Assembly: GCA_947172415.1 (NCBI GenBank)
Contig: OX359198.1
Location: 5,549,401-5,613,400 of the forward strand
DNA: 64,000 bases
Origin: Chondrosia reniformis
Lineage: Eukaryota; Porifera; Demospongiae; Chondrillida; Chondrillidae
Reading direction: 5' to 3'
Shown: one piece after another, positions 32,101-41,000 of the stretch
Position numbering within the stretch: position 1 is the stretch's first letter
Layout of the letters: every line of letters starts with the position of its first letter
Position numbers and translations under genes: made by a program
Notes under the pieces: model-generated
Databases searched by the model: none
Told to the model about the DNA's origin: nothing
The model's input: the letters and a program-made list of their open reading frames with translations, nothing else

Positions 32101-34789
32101 CATTCCTGTGGTTGTCATAGGCCAGCACAAGCACTTATACACTCATATATCCACATTCATACCTCACCTACGTATACACTCATATAGCCACATTCATACC
32201 TCACCTATATACTCATATATCCACATTCATACCTCACCTATACACTCATATAGCCACATTCATACCTCACCTATACACTCATATAGCCACATTCATACCT
32301 CAAGGGATTTGAGTGCATTGTACAGGGTCTTCCAGTGGGAATTATGGCCGTTCAGGAGAAGTGTAAATCCTAGACCACTTATATTGGGACTACATTATAA
32401 GAAAATGAAAGAGATACTTTGGATCTTAACAACTGCAATCTCAAAGGCACATACGTAGGTTCAGGTTCTTATTTGAATTGCGTATATATAGTATGTTCCA
32501 TATAGACTGAAAAACTGGGGATTTTCCCCTCTACAGTTTGTTTCCCCAAAAGGTTACATTACTCTCATGATAATATTTACTCCATCCCCAATCTAATATA
32601 ATCTAACACTTATCTGTTAACTATCAACACCTCTTATATGGTATTTTTTGAAATTTGCAATCTGAATACATCTGAATTACATTTTACACTTATGAATAAA
32701 CTCTAATGGTCAGGTCACGTCATTGGAATACAGCAACTAAACGTTCTCTTATGACATACACAGTGAAAATTGGAACTGAAAGGAGATTTCATTTTAACCA
32801 AAATCTCATCTTAAGCGAGTTCAACTGTATATTGTATTACTGGTGGTTCTAGAATTATACCCGTTCACTCACGCCTGAGATATAGTTCAGTGAACAATAT
32901 GTGCAGGTAAATTGTAGGACAATGTCTACAAGCATAGTTTCTGAGAAATTATACTTAATTCTAATTGTAGCCACAAATAACAACAAAGCCACATATTAAG
33001 TACGTACATCTACATATGTACATACATATACGTATAACATTACATTGAGCTTAGACTTACTCTGGTATTGTAGAGAGGTAGAGAAGACACTTTCCCAGTT
33101 CGAGTGCATTCAATTCATACTTATCATCCAACTCAATAATGATAATGGCTCCACCCCTTCTGTCACGCCCACCTGTAGTAGAAACACAACTAAACACTAT
33201 AAATACATCATAGCCTGTAATGAGTACAAAGCACTTTCATATTTCCCTTGTAGAAACCTTGAAATTATGCAAACGTCCCAGGTATACATCATCAAAAGGC
33301 ACTCCCCTCAATCATCAGCACTTGCCTCTTACACACTTCACTCCCCTATCACCTACCACTCCCCTATCACCTGCCACTCCCCTATCACGTGCCACTCCCC
33401 TATCACCTACCACTCCCCTATCACCTGCCACTCCCCTATCACCTGCAACTCCCCTATCACCTACGTACCACTCCCCTATCACCTACCACTCCCCTATCAC
33501 CTGCCACTCCCCTATCACGTGCCACTCCCCTATCACCTGCCACTCCCCTATCACCTGCCACTCCCCTATCACCTGCCACTCCCCCTCATATCAAGCATCA
33601 TTCCTACACTGTATCACATGTTCTCATGTATCCTCGAATCTGCTGACACAATATATTACAGACTGCCAGCAACTGTACTACTTAGAACTATTAACTAGAC
33701 ATGCTAACAGAACACCCACCAGCAATAACAAATGACAGACTTGCATTGCATAATCAATGCATTCTGTATCACACTAGGAAGCAGACATTTTAGGATAATC
33801 AAATCATTCACGCATCACTAATAAAATATTCACATCCAATGGCAACAGATTCAAAAATGTACACATAGTTGCCATGGTTAGATGAATCCCATCTAAGTAA
33901 GTACCATTTCTATACACTAGTCATGTCTGGCAACTTGCTGGATTAGATCACTGAGAGTAAAAGCTGTACCTGGTAAAGTGATGTAACCCGTCTGCAGAAT
34001 GTTTACTACATCATTGAAACTCCAATGTCTCCTCAGTACATTTCCTATCCTCAAGTCTGCAGATAAAAACAATGAAGATAGCAACTTTAGGCTGATTTGT
34101 TTATTCGATAACATACAATTGGCAATTACTGTAACACAATGGCGATGAAACACAAGGTATTTCAAAGTCAACGAAGTACAATTCTTTGTTGATGAACATA
34201 AATAAGTACAAAGCTATCTTAAATAATTCGAAGCGTAGTAACGTCTACAACGTGGATACAATATAAACCTAAAGAGCGTCTTCATCCGTCATTCTATTAA
34301 CACAAAGATACAGAAACACTAGTCATTATCAACTCAAAATCGAACAGACACTTTAAAAAGTTTAGTTTAAGCATATCGAATACATTTAATACACAAAGAA
34401 TGTAATTATCACTTTCAATGTACATTCCCTCCGGATGGCAAAGTAGCGGGATGGTGATACGTACCTTGGTCAAGGTCTTCTGACCGTTCTGATTCATTGG
34501 GTGCTTTCACTTTCTCGCTTGCATGGTGATCAGTAAGACTTGGAGTGCTCTTCGGTGACTTTCTGAGGGAGTGCCCTCGGGAAAACAGACTCTTCGAACT
34601 GGTAGACCGACCGCCCCTGTTTGTCATTGAGTTAGCTCTACCGCGGCGCAGAGAACTGAAACCATCTTCAGGATCGGGCTGAGTGAACACGTGGCTAAAG
34701 GGCCGGTGATTGGACGCTTCAGGACTTGCACTATGCCGTAGGTATTGCCTTGGTGAAAAATCCGGCTGCGACTGTCCACCAGTAGCCAT
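8785..34789 (-). CDS. TRIO: Trio/Kalirin-type dual RhoGEF with kinase domain
   Basis: About 49 exons on the minus strand encode about 3,240 residues. The order is the family signature: Sec14 (CRAL-TRIO), spectrin repeats, DH1-PH1, SH3, DH2-PH2, SH3, Ig, FN3 and a C-terminal Ser/Thr kinase. In Trio/Kalirin, DH1 activates Rac/RhoG and DH2 activates RhoA in axon guidance and cell migration; those specificities are known from the family, not shown here. The start at 34789 (MATGGQSQPDF) begins a Ser-rich leader; the stop is at 8785 after an LSAGECLYHPWIK ending. Splice phases agree across nearly all exons; the joins either side of the 17351-17628 exon do not keep frame with the sites I can see. 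It lies 244 bp downstream of the BRO1 gene's stop, same strand. Exon lists are in the domain entries. Confidence 0.93.
10985..11808 (-). other. TRIO: Trio Ig and FN3 domains
   Basis: Exon 11529-11808 encodes an I-set Ig domain (NVTLTCLLEK, IRWFHNN, ILSVSKEDEGSYVCMASN). Exon 10985-11357 encodes an FN3 domain (PEISKISETGVSITWSDP, GYTIHVL, YGPAYTFKVSASNQFGEG) that runs directly into the start of the kinase. In the family these sit between the last SH3 and the kinase, as here. Confidence 0.88.
11880..12717 (-). other. TRIO: Trio second SH3 and flanking linkers
   Basis: Exons 12639-12717, 12200-12554, 12081-12135 and 11880-12012. The SH3 is in 12200-12554: YVVTRDFSPD for the ALYDY region, SFWWKGKL for the WW turn, and IWLPSTHIE for the closing strand. 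About 18 extra Ser/Asn/His residues sit between GKLVRDVSP and IWLPS. A proline run (KVPPPPPRR) follows. The neighbouring exons are Ser-rich and look disordered. Confidence 0.82.
13506..13645 (+). repeat. Dispersed repeat, truncated copy 1
   Basis: Shares AAAGACAAAGA, CACTGATGAAGGGTGGAATT, CAGCTGTCTGGCCCAGTGGA and a TACAGAGTAGGTATAACATG tail with the copies at 14798, 26041 and 45020. It lies in a Trio intron, same orientation as the others. Confidence 0.8.
13656..13814. mobile_element. Short TIR element with TACAGTGAAACCT-type ends
   Basis: It starts TACAGTGAAACCTC and ends with the near inverse AAGGTTCCACTGTA, is 159 bp long and has no coding frame. The ends and the flanking TA resemble Tc1/mariner-pogo class MITEs. 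It lies in the PH2 intron of Trio. Confidence 0.6.
14798..15046 (+). repeat. Dispersed repeat, near full copy 2
   Basis: About 250 bp, closely matching 26041-26305 over its length: GGATTCACAGAAGATCAAGA, CACTGATGAAGGGTGGAATT, GACCCAGTGGAGAAGAAGAT, CCCCTATAGGCT, AATAGGCATAGCATGTAGGA. It ends exactly where the TATG microsatellite begins. Confidence 0.85.
15047..15868. repeat. ~820-bp (TATG)n/(TACG)n microsatellite
   Basis: Almost pure GTAT tetranucleotide repeat with interspersed GTAC and ACTGTA variants. It occupies most of the intron between DH2 exons 15874-15966 and 14666-14716. The long open frames on both strands are by-products of the tetramer lacking stops. Confidence 0.98.
16027..16219. 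mobile_element. Short TIR element in the DH2 intron
   Basis: It starts TACAGTAAAACCTGTGTAA and ends AAACAGGTTTCAATGTA, its near inverse; 193 bp, no frame. The termini resemble the element at 13656-13814, so both may belong to one MITE group. Confidence 0.6.
17144..17184 (-). other. TRIO: Candidate 41-nt Trio exon between the linker and DH2
   Basis: After a TTTACAG acceptor this reads KSLRRLQFEKNTSE and ends before a GTTAGT donor. It leaves phase 2, exactly what exon 16728-17019 needs. Its incoming phase (0) does not match the upstream linker exon, so the exon is plausible but not proven. Confidence 0.45.
17351..17628 (-). other. TRIO: Trio SH3-DH2 linker exon, joins unresolved
   Basis: An open frame of about 92 residues (LSMPPLKVPPGILKK, then Ser/Thr/Pro-rich, ending GISDYN) with coding-like composition between the first SH3 and DH2. 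With the visible acceptor at 17628 it needs phase 2 coming in, while the SH3 exon ends at phase 0. With the visible donor at 17351 it leaves phase 1, while the next candidate exon needs phase 0. Either small exons were missed, other splice sites are used, or the sequence carries an indel. Confidence 0.55.
17674..17925. repeat. 45-bp minisatellite, about 6 copies
   Basis: Tandem 45-bp unit containing GAGATGAGGGGTGTGTC and ACATATATTATAATG. It fills almost the whole intron between the first SH3 exon and the linker exon of Trio. Confidence 0.9.
17930..18073 (-). other. TRIO: Trio first SH3 exon
   Basis: The 48 codons read YLVSEDYTPVDG (ALYDY-type start), GRLELKKGDYIEVLEAEDDELWLG (n-Src loop and WW-type turn), ending RRRTGW. 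The last strand must lie in the next exon. Position after PH1 matches Trio/Kalirin. Confidence 0.85.
19090..19430. repeat. ~40-bp minisatellite, about 8 copies
   Basis: Units built around GACAATGTCTACATCACATT and CACAGTCATTTTATAG repeat every 40 bp in the Trio intron between the two DH1-PH1 exons 19475-19727 and 18755-19072. Confidence 0.88.
19866..20298. repeat. 29-bp minisatellite, about 15 copies
   Basis: Unit CAGTGACCCAGAACACTAGG followed by AGCTCCATT, nearly identical in all copies (C/A and G/A changes only), in the DH1 intron of Trio. The high identity points to recent expansion. Confidence 0.95.
23094..23234. repeat. Purine-rich minisatellite (~24 bp)
   Basis: Repeats of GGGAGGTGAGGGGAAGTGGA with small length changes, about six copies, starting just inside the intron next to the Trio exon 22893-23084. 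Confidence 0.85.
23852..23944. repeat. 45-bp direct duplication
   Basis: Two adjacent copies of a 45-bp stretch starting ATTTGGACTACCAGTGCTCT at 23852 and 23897, in a Trio intron. Confidence 0.85.
24112..24184. mobile_element. Perfect 25-bp inverted repeat (hairpin)
   Basis: Arms 24121-24145 (CTGTTCTTCCTCCATTTTGT and on) and 24148-24172 are exact reverse complements with a 2-bp centre. Weaker pairing extends outward to about 24112-24184. It lies in the Trio intron after exon 24301-25281 and looks like a compact foldback element. Confidence 0.75.
24301..25281 (-). other. TRIO: Trio exon with a ~200-residue disordered insert in a spectrin repeat
   Basis: This 327-codon exon begins and ends as spectrin helix (LNKMDKWAALVQGH; VWQNRQSLLEQTLTWLQFQG). 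Between them, about 195 residues rich in Ser, Pro, Arg and Thr appear, with many basic-Ser motifs (RRHLSLD, KRQATPPKPG, RRSPSTG) that look like phosphorylation or SH3/14-3-3 docking sites. Confidence 0.8.
25320..25500. repeat. ~57-bp tandem repeat, about 3 copies
   Basis: Units carry ATTAATAAACTGGCATCATT and GACATTACAACGTAT; the third copy is diverged. Intronic in Trio. Confidence 0.8.
26041..26305 (+). repeat. Dispersed repeat, near full copy 3
   Basis: The longest clean copy of the family seen at 13506, 14798 and 45020. It is intronic in Trio and antisense to the gene. The reverse strand has a short frame (RALDEDT...STGSDSCFWEFHP) that is echoed in the copies at 14798 and 45020, though broken, so the element may derive from a once-coding sequence. 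Confidence 0.85.
29120..29200. repeat. Fragment of the 42.5-kb foldback repeat
   Basis: Shares GTCAAGTGAACTT-AGTT, CTCATTGTGCTCCTCA and GGGTGGGGTAAAATCC with the elements at 8050 and 42472 in inverted order. Intronic in Trio. Confidence 0.6.
29595..29766. repeat. 43-bp minisatellite, 4 copies
   Basis: ATAATTAGGAACATGTGCTC then TAGATGGTACATGCACGTCC, repeated four times with almost no differences, in a Trio intron close to exon 29796-29994. Confidence 0.93.
30144..30256. repeat. 45-bp tandem repeat, ~2.5 copies
   Basis: GTGTATAGTGTAATACATGT then ACATATGGAAGTCATGCCTA in a Trio intron. Confidence 0.85.
32136..32300. repeat. ~33-bp minisatellite, 5 copies, reaching a Trio donor site
   Basis: Units CTCATATAGCCACATTCATA followed by CCTCACCTATACA. 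The last unit runs into the donor of Trio exon 32299-32389, and the repeat's own CATTCATACCT supplies the GTATGAATG donor on the minus strand. Confidence 0.85.
33340..33587. repeat. 18-bp minisatellite, about 13 copies
   Basis: CACTCCCCTATCACCTGC repeated with few changes in the second intron of Trio. A plus-strand open frame across it is a by-product of the unit length. Confidence 0.93.
34465..34789 (-). other. TRIO: Trio first coding exon (Ser-rich leader)
   Basis: 108 codons from ATG at 34789: Ser/Arg/Pro-rich, apparently disordered (SLRRGRANSM, SKSLFSRGHSLRKSPKS). It leaves phase 1 at a GTACGT donor and joins DLRIGNVLRRHWSF of the next exon. No earlier in-frame ATG is compelling. The start is 244 bp from the upstream gene's stop. 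Confidence 0.75.
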
Positions 34790-34990
34790 TTTACATCGAT
34801 CTCCTCGGAAAAGATTTTTGCCAAAGCATCAGTTTTTCCACAACGACATTACCTGTAAACTTTCGTCACGCAGTTTCATTGATGCGGTTTTAGATTAACA
34901 TTCCAATCAGTTTTCTTACAATGCTTAGCAACCAAATACTATTAATCTAATTACAGTGCGAAATTGCTGTGAATAATTAAACAAATCAAA

Positions 34991-34996
34991 TTTATT
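34991..34996 (-). terminator. Candidate poly(A) signal of the BRO1 gene
   Basis: TTTATT on the plus strand, i.e. AATAAA on the minus strand, about 40 bp after the stop codon at 35034. A second AATAAA overlaps the stop itself. Either fits the short gap to Trio. Confidence 0.5.
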
Positions 34997-35033
34997 TAGC
35001 GCAAATTACAATATAATATACAAGTAAGCAGTT

Positions 35034-38000
35034 TTATTTAGAAGCAGGTGTAGTTGTATGAATTGTTGCAGGGGAGGAAGTCATTCTTATTTGGTTCATT
35101 CCTTGCGAGGTGCCACTAAACTGAGGTTGAGAGGTGAAACCTTGCTGCCCCACATAGCTATGTGGCAATTGGTTCATATTGGAACCAACAGGCATGGGAT
35201 GATGAGGTCTGGGAAGTGATTGAAAAGCTTGAGATAAACCTAGACGCCCTGGAAATGTAGATTGCTGTCCCTGGGGTAATCCCTGCTGTCCCTGGGGTAT
35301 TCCTTGCTGTCCCTGGGGCCTGAACTGCTGTCCCTGGGGTATTCCTTGCTGCACCTGGGGTAATCCCTGCTGTACCTGGGGTATTCCCTGCTGTCCCTGG
35401 GGTATTCCTTGCTGTCCTTGGGGCCTGAACTGCTGCCTCTGAGGTACTCCCTGTTGCCCCAGAGGGGGCATTGAGTGCTGTCCCTGAATGGTGGACTGAC
35501 TTCCTGGTGGAAAAGGTTGGTATCCTTGAGAAAATGGAATCTTTTCTTGGGATAGCTGTTGCTGACTAAGCATTGGATTGTGTGCTGTCTGAAATACTGC
35601 TTGCTGGCCCTGGTATAGCCCCTGTTGGCCCTGGTGTAGCCCCTGTTGGCCCTGGGGTGGCCCCTGTTGACCCTGGGGTGGCCCCTGTTGGCCCTGGGGT
35701 GGCCCCTGTTGGCCCTGGGGTGGCCCCTGTTGACCCTGGGGTGGCCCTTGTTGGCCCTGGGGTGGCCCCTGTTGGCCCTGGGGTAGCCCCTGTTGGCCCT
35801 GGGGTAGCCCCTGTTGGCCCTGGGGTAGCCCCTGTTGGCCCTGGTGTAGCCCCTGTTGACCCTGGGGTAGCCCCTGTTGGCCCTGGGGTAGCCCCTGTTG
35901 ACCCTGGTGTAGCCCCTGTTGGCCCTGATCCAAGGAGAGGGGTTGCTGGGGAGGCAAGCTGAAAAGCCCACCTGGTCCAGGTCTCAGTGACACTACCTGA
36001 GGAGGCTTCTGCAACTGCGACGTCATGACAGTTTGTGGTCTAGGAACTATTACTGATGGTAGAGTAGTGGGTCGAGGTGAGGGAACTAGTGGCTCTGTCA
36101 TTGAGCTCACTTGTGGTACTGTCACATCAATCGGATGGGGCTGTGACTTAGGTGTATATGGAAGTGCTTGAGGCATCCCTTGCGACACCCCCTGGGGAAC
36201 TCTCTGAGGCATCCCCTGTAACACCCCCTGGGGCATATTGTGTGAATAGGCCACAGAAGGTGATTGCTGCTGGGCACTACTAGGAGAAGCCAGGTTTGCA
36301 GAAATGGCACCTTGTGATTGAAGACCAGGCTTTGGTTGGTTCTGGCTAGCAGCTACAGGCAGCTGAGAATGAGCTGGTAGTGGATTCTGAGGGGCTGTGG
36401 TAGGTTGGGAAAGTGGTGTCAGGGGCTCTGACATTTTCAGTGGATCTGAAGGCGTGGCTGGCCTAGGTGGGTGTGTTTGCCCAAGGGGTTGTGGCTCCTT
36501 TGAAGGTGCAGGCCTACCCTGCTGGGACGATCCAGTCTGCAAATGAAAGAGAAGATCTTGTAATTGTTTCTTTAAGTTGCTTATCTCTTCCCTGTGCTTC
36601 TTGTCAGCTGATTTCAGTTCCTCTTGACTCTCCTTAAGGTGGCTAAGTTCCTCCTTGTACCTCTGTTCCTTGGTGCCCCACTGCTGTTGCTGAAGGGCAA
36701 CCTGCTGCTGCTGGTTTTGCAACTGTTCCAAGTTTCTTTGTTTCTCCTGCAGTTCTCCTTGGCATTGCTGGACGTACTGATGTGATTGATGTATCTGAGA
36801 CATGCTACCCTGCAAACGCATCTGAAGCTGTTGAATCTCATTATTCTTCTGACTCAAAATCTGTTCCAAACTCCTAACTCTATCAGATGTCTCCTTCAAC
36901 TTTTCAGCATAGGTATTTTGTGAGTCCCTTAACTGGTTTTGTAATTCCCTAACTTTAGCTCCAAGCTCTTGGATTTTTGATTCAGCCTCTTCATTCAGCT
37001 GTCGTAACTGTTGCTTTAATCGATCCTTTTCCAGTTGTTCTTGTCCAAGTTGTTGTTCGTATTTCACCAACTGGACATGAACCTTCTTCCTCTGAGTTTC
37101 ATTCTGTTCCTGCAACTTGTGTATAAATGCTTGTTGCTGCTGGATCATAGGTTGCTGTTGTTGTAGCATTGATAACAGCGACTGGTAGTAGGCAGAAGAA
37201 GTCGCTTTGTCCCTGATTTGCTCATCGAGCTGCTTTCGAAGGGAGTCTATAGCTAGTTGCTGCTCTTCAACCTTTTGTAGCTGCTGTTGATACAACTTCT
37301 GTTCAGTTCTCAGATTAATGTCAAAGGAAGCAGGCATGCTCCTATTGCTGATGTCAATGCTAGATTTGAGTTGTGAGACAGATTCCTGTGAAACTGATGG
37401 ATCATCTGCGGGGTATGGTGCCAAGGAAGGCTGCTCAAGTGCTTTGAGAGGTACCTTGTTGCCTGGTGTATCGTCAGAATCCGTTTTAGCCAAATTTACA
37501 GTTATTTCAGATTCTAAGTTGTGATGAGGTTGAAAGGGATTAGAAGAAGGTTGGAAATCAGGATGATTATCTTGAGTCTGCTCAACACCAGAAACATCGC
37601 TGAGGTCAGAGAGGTGCTGCCTGTTTGGAGGCTGATGGACGTCTGGTGGCTGATGGACATCTTGAGGCTGGTGGACATTTGGAGGTTGTTGAATATCTGG
37701 AGGCTGGTGGACGTCTGGAGGCTGGTGGACGTCTGGAGGCTGGTGGACGTCTGGAGGCTGGTGGATGTCTGGAGGCTGGTGGATGTCTGGAGGCTGGTGG
37801 ATGTCTGGAGGCTGGTGGACAACTGGAGGCTGGTGGACATCTGGAGGTTGTTGAATATCTGGAGGCTGGTGGATGTCTGGAGGCTGGTGGATGTCTGGAG
37901 GCTGATGGACATCTGGAGGTTGTTGAATATCTGGAGGTTGCTGAATGCTTGAATGTAGCTGGATATCTGGAGGTCGTTGGATATCTGGAGGCCGTTGGAT

Positions 38001-41000
38001 GTTTGACTCCTGTGGTTGCAATACTGTATCAGGCAGTGAAATGTTTCTAATGTGCCGACCTTCAGAATCATCTGGATCAGGTAACAGAGGCGTCTCCTCA
38101 TCCAGTTTTGGAACACTTGAAAGGTCCTTATTCACTAATTCATCATCTTTAGGTACATCGTCTGTCTGGTCTGATGACGGACGGGTGTCTATTCCAGAAG
38201 ACTCAAGCCCAAATATGAAACTAGGTTCTTTAGCTTCGGAGGGTACGATCGGAAGACTCTTGCTACCTTCACCAGGGGGAGTAAGAGTAGGAGTAGGAGT
38301 AGGTCTAGCTTTGTTTGTAAAGGGAGGCTTTGTCAAAAAATCTGTAACTGAATTATGTTGCTCCGCATTAGGAATCAAACCCAAGGTTCCTGCCTCTGGG
38401 ACTAAACTTAGATTATTTTCTTTGGGAGTGCCATCTTGAAAAGTTGGACTTTGAAATATGGGATTTGGGGTTAAACTATTTTCCCTTGACTGAGGATCCA
38501 GTATATCTGCAAGTTCACTCAGAAAAGAATTGTGGGGCTGAAGTTTGTCTTCATTACTGGGAACTTGAGGCAATGACTCTGTTTCTGGTTTAGAAATGGG
38601 TTCTCCTCTCATGTCAATCCGCTTGGGTGGGCGTGATGGAGGGTGTGTTGAAGGACTAGTTGGTTGGATATTAGGTAGAGGTGATGCACTTCCTATAGAA
38701 GTGAATATATTACGTATATACATAGACCAAACAATCAGGCAGAGGTGCATGTCCTAACTAACCACTTTTTGGAGGATCGTCTTTAGATAATTGGGAAAGA
38801 ACCACTTTGACACGATCCCTCAATTTGATCATATTGCCATGGAGACGACGATAAAAGCTTAATCCTTCTACAAGCTTTCCTTCAATTAAGGGATAATTAT
38901 TTCCAGCATTCAAAAGGGAATGAAAGAACTCCTCTTGACTGTAAAGGCAGGGATATAGGGGTAGGTTAGGTTAAGAATGGAATTCAGTTACGAGTGATAT
39001 GTACACTTTTGATAATGATAATATCAGTGGAAATATATTTGAGTGTAATTACCTTTGAGTTACATCCAGTGCTGCCTCTCTAATGTTAGCATGCTGTGCA
39101 TTAGCCTCTGTTAAAGCTCTGGAGGAGGAAGAGTTAGGAATAATAGGTACATTTATACTATTGGAACACATACATGTACATACATTTACACTATTGGAAC
39201 ACATACATGTACATACATTCATACTATTGGAACACATACATGTACATACATTCATACTATTGGAACACAAACATATTTGTAGATATGAACTTACTGAAGT
39301 ATATTCTCCTGAGCTTGCAGATTCTGCCTAATTATAGCAACCTTCTCCTTGTGGGGTGTCATGTGATCATCAAACAAGGCCTACACACACCAGATATGTG
39401 CACATGCATACATATGTATATACGTACATACATATGTATCCATATACCTACGTACGTATATATGTATGTGCAGATATGTGGATACGTACGTATGTGGATG
39501 CAGAAAAGAGAAAAATCACAAATTTATAGTTTGAGTATTCAACATACGTACGTATGTACGTATATGTTCATAATAACTCACATCTTGGCTTTTATCAGGT
39601 TGTGTTAAGAGCGATTTAGTGATGTCATCATTCGCAATCTAAGCATGCAAACATACATACACTTTAGTATGCAAATACCAGTTCCAGATATATGTATAAT
39701 AAATGTGAATATCATTAACTTTACTCACAGCATCCCTCAGTTGTGTTATAAGGAATCTTCTTTGGATTTTCATTTCATCAACTTTTTTCTAATGAAGGCG
39801 ACATAAATATTTCTATAATTTGGAGTTTAAAGTGTACTGTACATGACTTTAGTACTGAATGTATACGTATATCATTCACTTACGTACCAATACATCTTTC
39901 AATCTCTGTGAATCAAATCCAGATACTTCGGGAACTACAAAAAGGAAGGGATGCTAGAAGAGTCAAGGGAGCAGATAAAAGGAAGATGCTATGTACAGCA
40001 CTAACACTACTACAAATAATAATATAAATAAATAATAATAAATAAATAATACTATAATACTATAATACGAATGTACTCACCATCCATTAGTGTCAGAGTT
40101 GGAACAGCTGCTTGTATAGCACCTAAAGGACTTTGAAGCAAAACAAAGGTTTGGTGGTATTGATCAAAAAGCTGTTTCAGTTCTGAATTTGATTTCACCT
40201 AAATGCAAATGGAAGTGAATCTAAATGACTCAAAAAGGATTCCATGGTCAGCTAATTACATACAGCATCAATATGATATCGCTTATTTCTCTCCATGTCA
40301 TTCCAGCATTCTCCTAAAATGGTTGGTTGCTGGGTATCAGTCTCTTTGTTTTGTCTAATCTCTTCCAGTTCCTCCAGCACACTCTCCACTTCACTTTGCA
40401 ACTTCAATAGCTCTACATAAAATATACAAGTACGTACCTAACTAATAACATACATACATACACATAAGACCTATATATACACAGCATACATAATATTTAT
40501 ATGTACGTATGTATGCATATATACGTAATACAGTTGATTGACCTTCCATATCAGATTTCAGTTTTCTCAAGTCCTTTCCAGCGAGCTCCTGATGATGTGA
40601 TATTACTGCCGCTAAACAAACAGAGATAAAGAACATGTGTGATTACAATTAGGTCAACATGGCTACAAGTGAGGGTAAATGGGTGTGGCTACAACTGAGG
40701 GTAAGTGGGTGTGGCTACAAGTGAGGGTAAGTGGATGTGGCTACAAGTGCGGGTAAGTGGGTGTGGCTACAACTGAGGGTAAGTGGGTGTGGCTACAAGT
40801 GAGGGTAAGTGGGTGTGGCTACAACTGAGGGTAAGTGGGTGTGGCTACAAGTGAGAGTAAGTGGGTGTGGCTACAAGTGAGAGTAAGTGGGTGTGGCTAC
40901 AACTGAGGGTAAGTGGGTGTGGCTACAAGTGTAGATAATTATAAATTTAATGTTGCAAAAATTGAATCTGTACCTGGTAGAGGAGGTGGGCCCTTTGTAA

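Larger units (their letters stand above)
31730..34056 (-). other. TRIO: Trio Sec14 (CRAL-TRIO) domain
   Basis: Exons 33970-34056, 33061-33172, 32299-32389, 31969-32070 and 31730-31846, all in frame. Family landmarks: GGRDRRGGAIIII at the entry, LLYLSTIP, GFTLLLNGHNSHWKTLYNALKSL, HLALVIKPKGIMQKF, and YDHQEWM at the end. In Trio/Kalirin this lipid-binding-type domain lies at the N terminus, as here. Confidence 0.9.

Noticed and set aside
33045-33735. Plus-strand frames rich in Pro-Leu-Pro-Tyr-His-Leu repeats
   Set aside because: Translation of the 18-bp minisatellite in the second Trio intron; the minus-strand Sec14 exon at 33061-33172 explains the conserved part.
35240-35971. Alternative frames over the Gln-rich array, including antisense Val-Gly-Pro-Gly repeats
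   Set aside because: The minus-strand BRO1 frame runs uninterrupted for 1,219 codons and is in phase with 21 upstream exons; the others are by-products of a 21-bp repeat.
37514-38116. Alternative frames over the hexad array (Leu-Gln-Thr-Ser, Trp-Arg-Leu-Val-Asp and Glu-Ala-Gly-Gly repeats)
   Set aside because: An 18-bp repeat keeps every frame open; only the His-Gln-Pro-Pro-Asp frame belongs to the spliced BRO1 gene.
35034-38692. A protein tyrosine phosphatase domain in the BRO1 gene's C-terminal exon
   Set aside because: No HCxxGxxRS loop or PTP-type strands in the 1,219 residues; the exon is coiled coil and low complexity to the stop.
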